From NCBI RefSeq assembly GCF_034190915.1, contig NW_026947485.1, forward strand, positions 32,253,519 through 32,317,518: a DNA stretch of 64,000 nt, written 5' to 3'. The stretch is from Cavia porcellus (taxonomy: Eukaryota > Chordata > Mammalia > Rodentia > Caviidae). The notes under the pieces are model-generated. The model searched no databases. It was not told the DNA's origin and saw nothing but the letters and a program-made list of their open reading frames with translations. Of this stretch, positions 44,346-54,354 are shown in pieces. The translations under genes and the position numbers were made by a program. Numbering within the stretch: position 1 is the first letter of the stretch; every line of letters begins with the position of its first letter.

Positions 44346-46239
44346 GAGCAACAGCAGCAGAGTGATTTCCCATATCACTGTTCTGTATTTGATAGTGACC
44401 CTTCTTGGGATCGTGCCTATAAAGTTCCATTTTTAGGACTCCTTTCATTGTGTCCGGAAGGTTCTAGTATGTTGTAGTGCCATTATCCTTTAATTCTAGG
44501 AACTATCTTCTTTCTTGCCTGATTTTTGTGTGTGAACCACTGATATTTAAGAGTGTATTCTTTAATTTTCATGTGTTTGCATAATTTCTGTTGTTTCTTT
44601 GTTAATGATTTCTAGTTTTATGGCACCATGATCAGATAATATGCATGAGACAATTTCAGTTTATTTGCATTTACTCATTCATGCTTTATTGGCTAGTATA
44701 AGGTCTGTTTTGGAGAAAGTTACATGTGTTACTGAGAAGAATGTATTGTGTTGTTTTGGGTGGAACATTTCTGTAGATGGCTATTAAGCCCATTTGTTCC
44801 AAGGTTTGGTTCAACTCTTAATACTTTTTTGTTGATTTTTTTTTTTGACCAATTATCTAATTATGACAGCAGGATGTTGTGGTACCCCACTATAATCAAC
44901 CTACTTGTTGTGTTCACAATATTACACTTTTTGGTATTGCTCTTTTCGTTGTCTCTTTCTAGGATATCCTTGAGAATTTTTCAGAGTGCTGCTTTGGTCG
45001 TCATTAGTTTCTTTAAATGTTCATAATTATGAGGTATCTTACTTCCCATCAATCTTGAACAGTGATTTTGCAGGATATATCAGCCAGGATTGGACATTAT
45101 TTTCTTTAAGGGCTTGAAACAATTCATTTAAAGTCTTTGTTTTTCGAGATTTGTGTTGAGATGTCTGCTGTACCTTTATAAGTAATTCAATACTTTTTCC
45201 TAAAATCTTTAAAGATTCTATTCTTGTGTTGAACTTCTGGAATTTTGAGTACAATGTATAGTGGAGAGGTTATTTTCTGATCTTTGTTACTTCAGAGTCT
45301 ATATGTGTCACTTATCTGGATATTAAATTCTGTTCTCATATTTGAGAAGTTCTCTGCCATTATTTAACAGGGTTTTTGTTGTTAGCTATGTGTACTATCT
45401 TCTGATGTTTCACTAATTTCAATTAATTTTACATTGGTGTTTTCTGCTCTTCTAGCAGCTATTGGATCTATTTTTTTTTGTTTTTTAAGGTCTCTGTAAT
45501 GATCAATGACTACAACTCAATCTTCTATTTCTTACCTTCTGCCTTCACGTTAGTTGCTTCTGCTGCCTATGCTTTCAATAGAATTCTTAATGTGTTGAAT
45601 TTCTGTTTGGTACCTTTGTGTGGTCCTGGTTGTTTTCCAGAGTGAACATTCATGTTTTGTGTAATTTTGTTTAATTCAGCTAGATTTCTACTGGTGTCTT
45701 CTGTAAACTCATAGGTTATCACTTTATGTTAATTATCTGTTTAGTTATATCTTCTTTAAGGTTGTTAAATATTTTATTGATCTGTGTTGTTTCGTTTTGT
45801 TTTTCTTAACTCTGTTACCCTTCTGAGTGATTTGGTTGTGTGGTTTTTTATTTCTTCTACTTCCCTGTCCCATGTATTATTTGCTTTGAGGGAGTTAGAA
45901 GTTTTGGAAGTCTTTTTGTGCTGAGACCTGCTAGCTGATGGATAGTGGAAGACTTTCTACTTGTATGGAGATCTCTTTGGTGTCTGTTTTTCAGTGATGT
46001 ACTCTGGTGTGGGTGACACCTAATGTAAGGCCCTTTTCCTCTTTTTGAGAAACTGTTCCTTTCTTTCATTTGGGAGTGGAGTTTGCAGCATTTTTGACCC
46101 TGTAGCTAGTTCTTCAGGAATGAGTTCTGCAGTAAGTATTGTTAATGATACAAAGGCAATCTAGATATTGCCATACAGGATAAACTAATTAATAACAATA
46201 ACTCTGTCAGTTTGGCTATAGTAAAGTATTGAAGAGCAG

Positions 46240-46800
46240 CAATGATAATGACACACCCAAAAAACCAATAATGTAACACATTAACACATTCATGACAGGG
46301 CTATAAGTTGTATGTCTCACAGTCAGGTGGTTCTGATTTGAATATGTTACATTCCCGCCTGGGTGAACCACTGGTGGTACATGCACTGTTGTCCCATCAA
46401 GCCTCATGGGATAGTCCAATCAGGTGGTATAGGCCACCAACTGGGACAGTCGGGACAGTTATACATGTACCCAGTGGTTCAAGCTGAGCGGGACATGTTA
46501 ACCATAGGAAAAAGATCATAATTATAGTATAAACAATTTGACAAATCAAATATTGACCTACAGTAAACGTCTAATAAATGAACAACTTTATCTCCATTAA
46601 TAACACAGCAGTATTCAACAGTAGCAGAATAAAGATCCATAAAGCTTGTTCCATAAAACATATTCACCACAGGGTCATAATTCATGTCTTGTTGCCAAGT
46701 GGCTTTGATTTTTATTAACTGTCCTGTTAGGTGGGTTAGACCACTGGTGGTACATTTGTAACCATGCCACTAGGGAGCTTGTACCGCTTTTCAGGATATC
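46240..46800. mobile_element. Unclassified transposon-like repeat with palindromic ends
   Basis: It contains GAACCACTGGTGGTACATG (46365-46383) facing its inverted partner CATGTACCCAGTGGTTC (46464-46480), and a second GACCACTGGTGGTACAT copy (46738-46754). Segments at about 46290-46400 and 46670-46780 look like diverged direct repeats. Open frames on the minus strand (46216-46685) resemble nothing I know. It could be a MITE of an unidentified superfamily. Confidence 0.4.
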
Positions 46801-46965
46801 TTTAATTACAATAATGCAAAGAAAGGAATTGATTGAGCAGACCAAATGTCATCATATTACACTTTCTTAAGGAAAACATTAAAATAGTATTAAAAATTTG
46901 TAATACAGCTAATTTGTGGTACAGCAGTTATAAATGCATGAGGTACGTTGTAAAATTTTTGATAA

Positions 46966-47184
46966 GTACAGTGATACCTTGGTTCAATGAACTTAATTTA
47001 TTTTGTAGTTTTCGAAAAGATGGCCTTATGTGTGTTTGTGTGGGAAGGATGGCCAGTCGTGTTTGTTACGTGTTTGTCACTTGATACAGAATTGGCAAAC
47101 AAAAGCAAAATTTTGCCAAATGCTTCTGTTTGTGAACAAGATTATTAGCAAACAAAAGTGTTTGTGAACCAACGTAACACTATG
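46966..47184 (+). mobile_element. MITE with terminal inverted repeats (TcMar-Tc2/Kanga-like)
   Basis: Left end CAGTGATACCTTGGTTCAATG; right end, reversed, CATAGTGTTACGTTGGTTCAC. These are imperfect inverted repeats of about 25 bp with TA at the outer borders, enclosing about 170 bp without coding content. Confidence 0.55.
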
Positions 47185-47439
47185 ATTACTGATAAACTAT
47201 TCTGAATATACATTTTTTAATTTAATAAAATAAATTTGTGGATTATTACAATACTTTTTAATTGGGCTGAATAGTAGAAATATTTATATTTGGGCAGTAA
47301 TTATTCAGATTCAAGCAACTAACTAGATTCAGTCCATTTACAGACTATTGATTTTATTAGTAAGCAAACTGATAAAAGTAATTAGATCTTCATGTACCCA
47401 CTGTGATTCAAGCCAACAGGAACATATTATTGGTTGTAT

Positions 47440-48640
47440 AGTAAAGATAGAGGGGGTGGAAACCAGAGAATGAGGAAAATAAAATTTGAAAAATTAATTG
47501 AAGGAAGATGGGAAGGAGAACACCAAAGTGAGATGGGGACCCTATTCAGGAGTAAAAGAAAATTAATGATATTAGAGAACTGTAACTAAAAAGATGCTGG
47601 AGAAAAACAGAAAAATAAACAAAATGAAAAGGAAGAAAAATTTAAGAGTTTAAAAGATTTTTTAAAAAGAGAGAGAAAAACCACAAGTCCCTCAGAACCA
47701 GTGAATGGTTTCTTTCCAGATCTGCAGTTTTGAATGGAACCTAGCAGGTCACAATTTTTATTTTGCCTAGCTTTGAGACCTGTGAGTTTGCAAGGTAGCC
47801 TTCCTACTGCATGAGGCCTGCTGTACATTCCCAGACTGCAGCAACTGTCCAAACTCATGTGTCCTTGCTTATGTCGGTAAGTGACAATAGCAATCAGCCT
47901 TCTGGTCTTTGCTGAATATGTAGGCCTCAGCGTGGAGGTTCAAGACTATTGGACTTAATGCCAACACTTGTAACACTTGTAAGGCCTAGCTTTGTCTTTC
48001 CTGGCCTGAACTTAAAGCTCTTAGAGGGTCTGTCTAGCTCATCTTTCCAGAGTGGTCTCCCATTACTGTTTCTCATCCAGTCACTGTGGAAGAGTAACAG
48101 TGAGCACCCTAAAGTAGAGTTGTTTGGTAGGTATTCTGTGGCTCATTATCAAACAACCTTTTCTCAGAATGATAAACTATCTGGCAATGTGGTGGACACT
48201 AACTGGGTTTATTCAACTCTAGCCTGCAATGGAGTCACTTTTGGAGTAAAACCCATGCTATTTTTGTAGTTTCCAGTAGCTGTGTGCTTTTGTTGAGGCC
48301 AGTGCTGATCTTTTACATCTGGTTCTGCTAACCCTCCAGGCTTACTTTCTTTCCCCAAGTGTTGTCCCTGTCCATAGTCAGGTCAGGCAGTTTGTTGGTA
48401 CTTTTGCTATCCCATGCTGGCTCAAAAGTTGGTGCATTATTGTGGTCAGGGCATGGAATCCACAGTCTCAGAGCAACTGATGCTATCTGTGCAAGAGCTC
48501 AGCTACAGTGTTGTCTTGCATTGGACCATGGCTATTTCTTTATTTTTATCTTTCCTTTTGTTTTTATTTGCCAGATAAATGCTTTTCCTTTTGTCTTTAT
48601 CTTTCCTGAATCTTAAAGTTGGGTACCCTTTTTAAATACA
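47440..48640. mobile_element. Possible old L1 5'UTR or LTR-internal sequence
   Basis: Less AT-rich than its surroundings, with phrases such as CAGATCTGCAGTTTTGAATGG, GTAGCCTTCCTACTGCATGAGG and GCATGGAATCCACAGTCTC. It lies just outside the ORF1 end of the minus-strand L1 and could be its 5'UTR, displaced by later insertions. No protein family recognised. Confidence 0.3.
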
Positions 48641-48699
48641 GTCCAGTGTAATTTTTTTTCTTTTGGTTAGACCATACTTCCTAAGATGGTGAGCCAGTT

Positions 48700-48781
48700 T
48701 TTTTTTGTTTTTTTGATCGAACTTAACAACCACGTGCTTGCAATGCAGGTGCTTAAGCCGCTGAGCTAAATCCCTAGCTCT
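48700..48781 (-). mobile_element. ID-like SINE
   Basis: TTTTTTGATCGAACTTAACAACC, GCTTGCAATGCAGGTGCTTAAGCCGCTGAGCTAAATCCC; accagtttt flanks both sides. Confidence 0.9.
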
Positions 48782-49055
48782 GAACCAGTTTTAATTCTGT
48801 CATTATATTATAGTTTCTGGTTTTATGGCTTTAAAAAAAAGTTTCACTAAATGACCAGTTTTTATTCTTTTTTTTAAAGTTAAGAATAATTGTATTTTAA
48901 TTATTTAGGTGATACTTTTATAACCTTAACTTTTTCATAGCTTTAATCCTTGTGTCTTTCAATGGAAATACTTTAATTTCTATGAACATCAGTGAAATTA
49001 ATATATTTTCTATTTCTCCATATTTTCTCCTTTCTTCCTCCTTTCCTCCCTCCCC
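48782..49055. other. AT-rich intronic sequence
   Basis: Nothing recognised. Confidence 0.5.
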
Positions 49056-49131
49056 TTCGTGTTAGACATTAAACCCAGAGCTTTGAGCATGCCTAGCAAG
49101 CGTGTTTCCATTGAACTACAACTTCAGCCTT
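49056..49131 (-). mobile_element. ID-like SINE, old
   Basis: GTTAGACATTAAACCCAGAGC, GCCTAGCAAGCGTGTTTCCATTGAACTACAACTTCAGCC. Confidence 0.7.
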
Positions 49132-49385
49132 ATTACTGTAGTATCTCAATGTTTACTTCGTAGAGGTAAATATTTTTATACTTCTCTTGCCTTATGAGAG
49201 CTTCCAATGAGGCTTTGATAGCCAGTTGTTAAAAGATAAAGGAGACGGTTAAATGAAACTTCCTGCCCTTTCCACCCTTACTCTTTTGTTAAGTGTATCC
49301 TCTCCATATTGTCTAATGATAGTTTCCAGTACCCTTATATTGATTTAGTTGTTACTGCCAGTCCTTGTGTTTCAGTTTGTCTAGG

Positions 49386-49475
49386 TATGTGGACTACCTA
49401 AAGTTCATGCTTATGTAAGTCCTTTGAGCTTATGTGGACTACCTAAAGTTCATGCTTATGTAAGTCCTTTGAGCT
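49386..49475. repeat. Perfect 45 bp tandem duplication
   Basis: Units 49386-49430 and 49431-49475 are identical, starting TATGTGGACTACC and ending CCTTTGAGCT. Confidence 0.97.
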
Positions 49476-49719
49476 GGGCCCATGGGAAATATTTCCTAGG
49501 TTTCTTTCACAGACTGCTTATTTGGATGTTTTTAATTTTTGAATAACAATTTGAGTATGAAATTTTTGGGTCATATTTTGTATACTTGAGGTTATTGAAA
49601 GCATTGTTTCAGACTTTTAAGTGTAGAATGTTACTACAAAGAAATCTGAGGCCAATCTAATTTTCTTTCCTGTTAATAATTGATTTAATCTTTTCACCAG
49701 GGTATCCAAAGATATCTTT

Positions 49720-49785
49720 GGTTTTGGTGCTGGGAATGAAATCTGTATTATTGAGCAAGTACTCCCTAGATTGAGTCTTTGTGGG
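49720..49785 (-). mobile_element. ID-like SINE fragment
   Basis: TTTGGTTTTGGTGCTGGGAATG, GAGCAAGTACTCCCTAG; weak. Confidence 0.5.
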
Positions 49786-49804
49786 TTTTTATTTGTTGTG
49801 TAGT

Positions 49805-49936
49805 TTTGTTTGTATGTTTGATTTTTGAGGCAGGATTTGGCATGTCGCTCAGGCCAACCTCGGGCTCGCAGGGATTCTCCAGCCTCAACCTCTGTACTGC
49901 TGGGACTACAGATGTGCAGTAATACCTGTGGCCTAC
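49805..49936 (-). mobile_element. B1 SINE
   Basis: TTTTTGAGGCAGGATTTGGC, GCTCAGGCCAACCTCGGGCTC, TCCAGCCTCAACCTC, CTGCTGGGACTACAG. Confidence 0.8.
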
Positions 49937-50041
49937 ACTGTTTTTAAAATAGTGTAGAAGTTTCTGGGCCAGTTGTTTTTCTTGGACTCTGTATGTCCTT
50001 AACTATGTAAATGTAGACATGCTTTTATTTATATAATGTTT

Positions 50042-50075
50042 TCATATATATATAGATACAGATATATATATATAT
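50042..50075. repeat. (TA)n-rich microsatellite
   Basis: Interrupted TATA tract. Confidence 0.8.
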
Positions 50076-50079
50076 TTTT

Positions 50080-50185
50080 ATATGGAGGTGTTCTCTGTGT
50101 TGCTTGGGCTGGTCTTGTACTCTGGACTCAAATAATCCTTCCACCTGAGTTTCTCAAGTAATTGTGATACAGTTTTTCACACTAG
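50080..50185 (-). mobile_element. B1-like SINE, old
   Basis: GGAGGTGTTCTCTGTGTTGC, GGCTGGTCTTGTACTCTGG, AATCCTTCCACCTGAGTTTC. Confidence 0.6.
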
Positions 50186-50700
50186 GTACACATCATTGGA
50201 TCTTCTTATCTTCTATAGGTAACATTTTCTCTGATTCTTAATTCTTTAGTACCAACTAATTTTTCCCATTTCTGTCCTATCTCATTCCTGTGGATTTCAG
50301 AAGTATTTTGTCCCTGTCCTCCTAGTTTTATCTTCATTTTTGTAATTTTTTCCCATCTTCAGATTTCATATTCATAATTGAGCTTTTATATTTTTGCATG
50401 TAATTTTGGACTGCAGCTTCCCTATATTTTTTAGTGTTAATGGCAAATATGTTTATTTCTTAAGACTGGATAATAGATGTTATGTTCATCAACATGTACG
50501 TATATTACAATGGTAGATTTGATGTTTCTTTTCTTATTTCCAACGTATATTACTTTTTCTTCCTCTGTCCTCTCCAGATCAATGGAGTTTACCTAGAAGA
50601 TCTTCATAACAGTCTTGAGACAATCTTACTATTTGAATGTCTCACTTTTGGGTGGCTCTGATTTAATTTCATTAGTAAAAAGACCTACAGAAGTGTTTAG
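50186..50700. other. AT-rich intronic sequence
   Basis: No gene or clear repeat recognised. Confidence 0.5.
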
Positions 50701-50710
50701 ATTCATTTTT

Positions 50711-50769
50711 GCCACCAGTGGTGCAAGCTGCTCAATGGAATATTTGAGCATGTACCACCAGTGGTTCAA
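50711..50769. repeat. Imperfect palindrome sharing the 46.4 kb motif
   Basis: Left arm GCCACCAGTGGTGCAAGC...CTCAA (50711-50735), spacer of 8 bases, right arm TTGAGCATGTACCACCAGTGG (50744-50764). The CCACTGGTGGTACATG core is the same as at 46365-46383. Confidence 0.75.
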
Positions 50770-51079
50770 GTTACAAAAAAATTAATTCACAATTTCTACT
50801 GTCCATCCTTTTTTTCCCCACTGCTGGCTACCATATACACTAATAAGTACTGTATCATTTAGCGTGTGTTTTCTTCCATTCTATCAGAATTAAGAGTTTC
50901 CTGTGAATTCTTCTGATGCATTTTCCCTGTTCACACTTAACTTAATACCTTATCTGCTTATACATGCATTTAACATTTCACTCATATATGGTAATAAATA
51001 TATAAGTACTTAATGGCAAACCTAGCATATACTCAGTGCTTTTTTTGATTGGTTGGTTGGTATGAATTCCTGGATACAT

Positions 51080-51148
51080 CTTTTATTTTTAAGTACATAT
51101 TTGCACTATATAATGTTTACATTCCTTGTGTGGAGTTGCTATATATAC
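51080..51148 (-). mobile_element. L1 3'UTR fragment, left of the U6-HAL1 insertion
   Basis: GTGTGGAGTTGCTATATATACATAATACG aligns with the L1 3'UTR text at 40229-40252 (GGGGAGTTGGTACATGTACATAATC). The matching right-hand part of the same L1 is at 53982-54190, so the insertion split it. Confidence 0.55.
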
Positions 51149-51160
51149 ATAATACGTCTT

Positions 51161-51556
51161 TTTTTAAAAATTTTCATTTAAAGAAAGACTAAAAACAGAA
51201 AAAGGATAGAAATAATACATACAATCAGAAAAACTGAACAATAAGAAGTCACTAGTTAATGTTTACATGTTGTCCTTTTGCAAATAGTTGTTCAAGATAC
51301 AAAAGTGGAACATATAAAGTAGGAATTCAAACAGTGAGACTGCAAACAGTTCTGTTCAACTATCCAACAAAAACTTAGTAATATGGTTGTCAATCCTGTA
51401 CACTTAAAGATACATGCAGTTATCCATATCTTCAATTTGTGTTGGAATTAAACAAACTAAAGCAGGCTAAAGTCATTCTGAACAAAGAATAATACTATTG
51501 CTGGATTTCACATTATGACACTCCAGGATCAGCACTGGGTACTGTAGTGTCTTTTT
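51161..51556 (-). mobile_element. Extra HAL1 3'-end copy (distal unit)
   Basis: About 395 bp that repeats 51557-51965 in the same orientation, e.g. CACTAGTTAATG / CACTAGTTGATG, GACTGCAAACAGTTCTGTTC / GACTGCAACCAGTTCTGTTC, and CTCCAGGATCAGCACTGGGTACT / CTCCAGGATCAGCAATGGGTACT. It joins the neighbour at an A/T run (51552-51571). Confidence 0.85.
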
Positions 51557-53859
51557 TAAAAAAAAAAATTTATTTAAAGAAAGACTAAACAAAACAGAAA
51601 ACAGGTAGAAATAATGCATACTTTCAAAGAAAAAAATAAACAGTAAGAAATCACTAGTTGATGATTACAGATTGTCCTCTTACCAATAGTTATTCAAGAT
51701 AGTAAAGTGGAGCATATAAAGTGGGGATTCAAACAGTGAGACTGCAACCAGTTCTGTTCAACTATCCAACAAAAACTTAGAAATATGGTTATCAATCTTA
51801 TACACTTAAACATACATGCAGTTATCCATATCTTCAATTATGTTGAGATTGAACAAACCCAGGTAGTCTTATATCACTACGAACAAAGAATAGTATTGTT
51901 GCTGGGTTTCACATCATGACCCTCCAGGATCAGCAATGGGTACTTTAGTGTCTCTTTTTCTTCAAAGTATCTGTTCATTTCATCATGTGTCATAAAATCA
52001 GTTCTCATAAATTGTTTATAGATTCTACACATGCACGAATCTTAACATGTATTTCTATCCTTTTTATATTAGAGGAAGAAATAAAGCAAGACAAAACTTT
52101 AAAACATATTCCTATAAACACATGAAACGAAAAAGACATGTAAGACCGTCGTACAAAGAGTTCTACCATAGTTCCTGTGTTGTCTCTTATCTTCAATAGA
52201 ATTGGCTGTATCATCAGACATAGTATAATTGAATATATCAGTACATAACAGTATTAATAAAAACAGAACTTTGTATATAGTGTAAAACTTCAAAAACAGG
52301 CAGTTATCAAACCAGAATGTGTATTGTAGAGCCTTGCCATCTTCAGCGTAGTTGCCTATACTCTCAGACTTGATACTATCAATCATATCAGTTTTGAATA
52401 AAATCTGTTGATACCAAACTGCAATCAGAGAAACCAGATTTAACTAAGATCAGTCATGATAAAACAGTGTAAGTCATACAGGGCTCCAGATTAAGATAAT
52501 AAGAAATTAAAGGTGATTACTGTGCTAAATCCTGATGTTTTAGGGATAGCTGTCTGTGCTCTCAAATCTAATGCAAGTAGACAAACTGGGGCAGAATAAA
52601 ATATCAAAAAAAAAAAAAAGAATAAAATCTATCTAAACAGAGTGGTGCAAGTAATGTGGGTTTTAAATCCTGATACGCTGTTAACAATATCTTCTGCCAT
52701 CTTTTTTAAGACTCTTTTTCCCCTTTCAATTCCCCAGGGTACACTGAGCATTTTGGGGTCTGACAAAGACCCTTGGTTTTAAATTCGGTGGGTGGGGGCA
52801 GTCTGCTATTTACCTAAGTGGTTCCAAACCTGCTCTCTCCTGGACTTGATCTCTAATTATATTCCTTTACCTATTAAAGCCTGTCTTTCCAACCTATCCA
52901 CAAATACTGGTCTAGTTGCCCCTATTACTCTCTGGTTCTCTGTCACACAGAGCATTGTTTTCTCATATTTGATTTTCAGTCCATGTACTCTTTTTCATGT
53001 TAATTATATTTCCTATAAATAACATCTCAGTGGACCCTACCTCCTGATCTACTGCATGTGTGGTTCTTTTTTTTTTTTTAATTTAGTGTATCAAGGCCCT
53101 CTATATTAGATATTATAACCAACTTTCTCTGCTTCGTTTCTGTTTTGCTCCTTTTTTGCCATCAGTTGTCTGCTTATCTTCTTTCTGTTTTCTGCTCAAT
53201 TCACTGAGGCCTCTCTGCCACTGTTCCTGGAATCCTGGTATTTTTCTCTCTCTCTAGAATGCCCTGCAGTATTCTCTGTAGAGTTGGATTGGTGGTTGGA
53301 ATTTCCCAAATTTCTCTTTATCTTAGAAGCATCTTGTTTCTCCATTAATTTCTAGAGACAGTTTAGCAAGATATATCAATCTGGGTTGGAAGTTATTTTC
53401 TTTCAGGGCTTGGAATATTTCGCTCCAGGCTGTTTTTGACTTGATGGTTTGTGTTGAGAAGTCTGCTGTTATTCTGATGGGCCTTCTGTTACAGGTTATC
53501 TTTTCTCTGGTGGCTTTTAATATTCTGTTCTTGTATTGAATTTCTGGGATCTTGATTATTATATGCCTGGATGTAGCTGTTTTGGTTGTAAGTGGCTGGA
53601 GTTTGGTATGCCTCATACATCTGAATATCATTTCCTCTTCCTATGTTTGGAAAGTTTTCCTTCATTAATTCTGTCCATAGCCTTTGTAGTTCCTTTGTTT
53701 GTACCCCTGCTTCTTCATTCACATTCTTTATTCTCAAGTTGTAGATCCTCTTGTCGTCTTCTAGCCTTTGTATTGTTACTGCTTGTTTCCTTGTTATTTT
53801 TAAAAATTTTTTCTTTCTTATTCCCACATTGCAAAACTGTCCTCTAGTTTAGATAATCT
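51557..53859 (-). mobile_element. HAL1, 5'-truncated in ORF1
   Basis: Same order as the 30.2 kb element: a partial ORF1 then a 3' region ending near 51570. The two HAL1 copies still align past the ORF1 stop (TTTCTCTGCTTCGTTTCTGTTTTGCTC against CTTCTCTGTCTCATTTCTGTTGAGCTC). A stretch at about 52730-53070 has no obvious counterpart in the first copy. Older than the first copy: frames are broken. Confidence 0.8.
53170..53859 (-). pseudogene. HAL1 ORF1 remnant, truncated and frameshifted
   Basis: Two overlapping open pieces in different frames. 53489-53827 covers the end of the coiled coil and the start of the RRM (FLKITRKQAVTIQRLEDDKR, then NLRIKNVNEEAG). 53323-53631 covers RRM strand RHIIIKIPEIQYKNRILKA and the C-terminal domain (RPIRITADFSTQTIKSK). 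The N-terminal ~130 residues are absent because the copy ends at the U6 junction. Compared with the intact copy it lacks the start codon and is frameshifted. Confidence 0.85.
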
Positions 53860-53969
53860 AAAAAATATGCAACACTTCATGAATTTACATGTCATCCTTG
53901 CGCAGGGGTCATGCGAATCTTCTCTGTATCGTACCAATTTTAGTATATGTGCTGCCAAAGCAAGCGCAC
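53860..53969 (-). pseudogene. U6 snRNA pseudogene (chimera 5' part)
   Basis: Minus strand begins GTGCGCTTGCTTTGGCAGCA, then CATATACTAAAATTGG, the conserved ATACAGAGAAGATT box, GACCCCTGCGCAAGGATGAC, and ends CATATTTTTT. It is full length, about 90% like the mammalian U6 I know, with changes such as GCTTGCTTTGG for GCTCGCTTCGG. The upstream side (53970 on) is a target duplication and L1 sequence, with no snRNA promoter, so it is a retrotransposed copy. Confidence 0.95.
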
Positions 53970-53981
53970 ATAACACATCTT

Positions 53982-54190
53982 AATTCCATTTTTGTATCCT
54001 CTTTTCCTCTTCTTCCTCCCCCTTCCCTCTATCTGTTGATCCCTTTCCATATGAGAAAAGTTTATCTCCCTACTTCTTATTATCTTTTATTTTGCTCTTT
54101 ATGTATAAGGAAGCATACGATATTTATGTGTCTGATTTATTTTACTCAAATTATGGTTTCAAAGTGAGGAATCAATATATTATAAAAATA
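53982..54190 (-). mobile_element. L1 3'UTR fragment, right of the U6-HAL1 insertion
   Basis: CCTCTTTTCCTCTTCTTCC, GATCCCTTTCCATATGAGAAAAG and GTGTCTGATTTATTTTACTCA follow the same order as the L1 3'UTR at 40285-40450. Confidence 0.65.
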
Positions 54191-54247
54191 TGTATTAAAA
54201 TGTTTATATTGGTCTGAGTCCCCAAGACTGAAAATAAGTTAAGTGCC

Positions 54248-54354
54248 GGGGGTGGGGATTTAGCTCAGCGGCATAAGTGCCTGCCTTGAAAGCAGGCAGT
54301 CGTGAGTTCGATCCCTGGTACCCATAAAAAGGAAAAAGACAGAAAAAAAAAAAT
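54248..54354 (+). mobile_element. ID-like SINE, TGA-anticodon variant
   Basis: GGTGGGGATTTAGCTCAGCGGCATAAG, CTTGAAAGCAGGCAGTCG, GAGTTCGATCCCTGGTACCC, tail ATAAAAAGGAAAAAGAC. Perfect 11 bp target duplication agttaagtgcc (54237-54247, 54355-54365). Confidence 0.95.

Larger units (their letters stand above)
40141..46075 (-). mobile_element. Degraded L1 with remains of ORF1, ORF2 and 3'UTR
   Basis: A long minus-strand L1 interrupted by several insertions. 3'UTR: 40290-40910 (GGCACAGTAGTATTCCATTG, GGGTTCCTTTTCTC, TTTGCATTTCTGTAATG). ORF2: about 41030-44950 with recognisable text (TGATTTTATATCCTGCTGCATTATTGAA at 42901, GTGTTGAACCATCCTTGAATCCCTGG at 43345, TTTATGGCACCATGATCAGATAATATGC at 44616). 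ORF1: about 44940-45900, including a short open piece at 45039-45254 reading FQALKENNVQSWLIYPAK. It is old, with many stops and frameshifts, and cannot be active. Unlike the HAL1 copies, it does have ORF2. Confidence 0.8.
51161..53969 (-). mobile_element. U6 snRNA-HAL1 chimeric retrotransposed unit
   Basis: On the minus strand: U6 snRNA (53969-53860), 5'-truncated HAL1 (53859 to about 51557), then a second copy of about the last 395 bases of HAL1 (51556-51161). An imperfect 12 bp direct repeat flanks the whole unit (ataatacgtctt at 51149-51160; ataacacatctt at 53970-53981; 10 of 12 identical), starting exactly at the first base of U6. L1 3'UTR lies on both outer sides. The structure is that of U6-L1 chimeras made by template switching during target-primed reverse transcription, here with a HAL1 template. 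Confidence 0.8.

Noticed and set aside
48359..48616. 85-codon frame with hydrophobic stretch
   Set aside because: No splice context or homology, and it lies in probable old L1/LTR sequence.
53860..53969. A working U6 snRNA gene
   Set aside because: It has several changes in the conserved 5' stem, no upstream snRNA promoter elements, and a target duplication at its first base. It is a retrotransposed copy.
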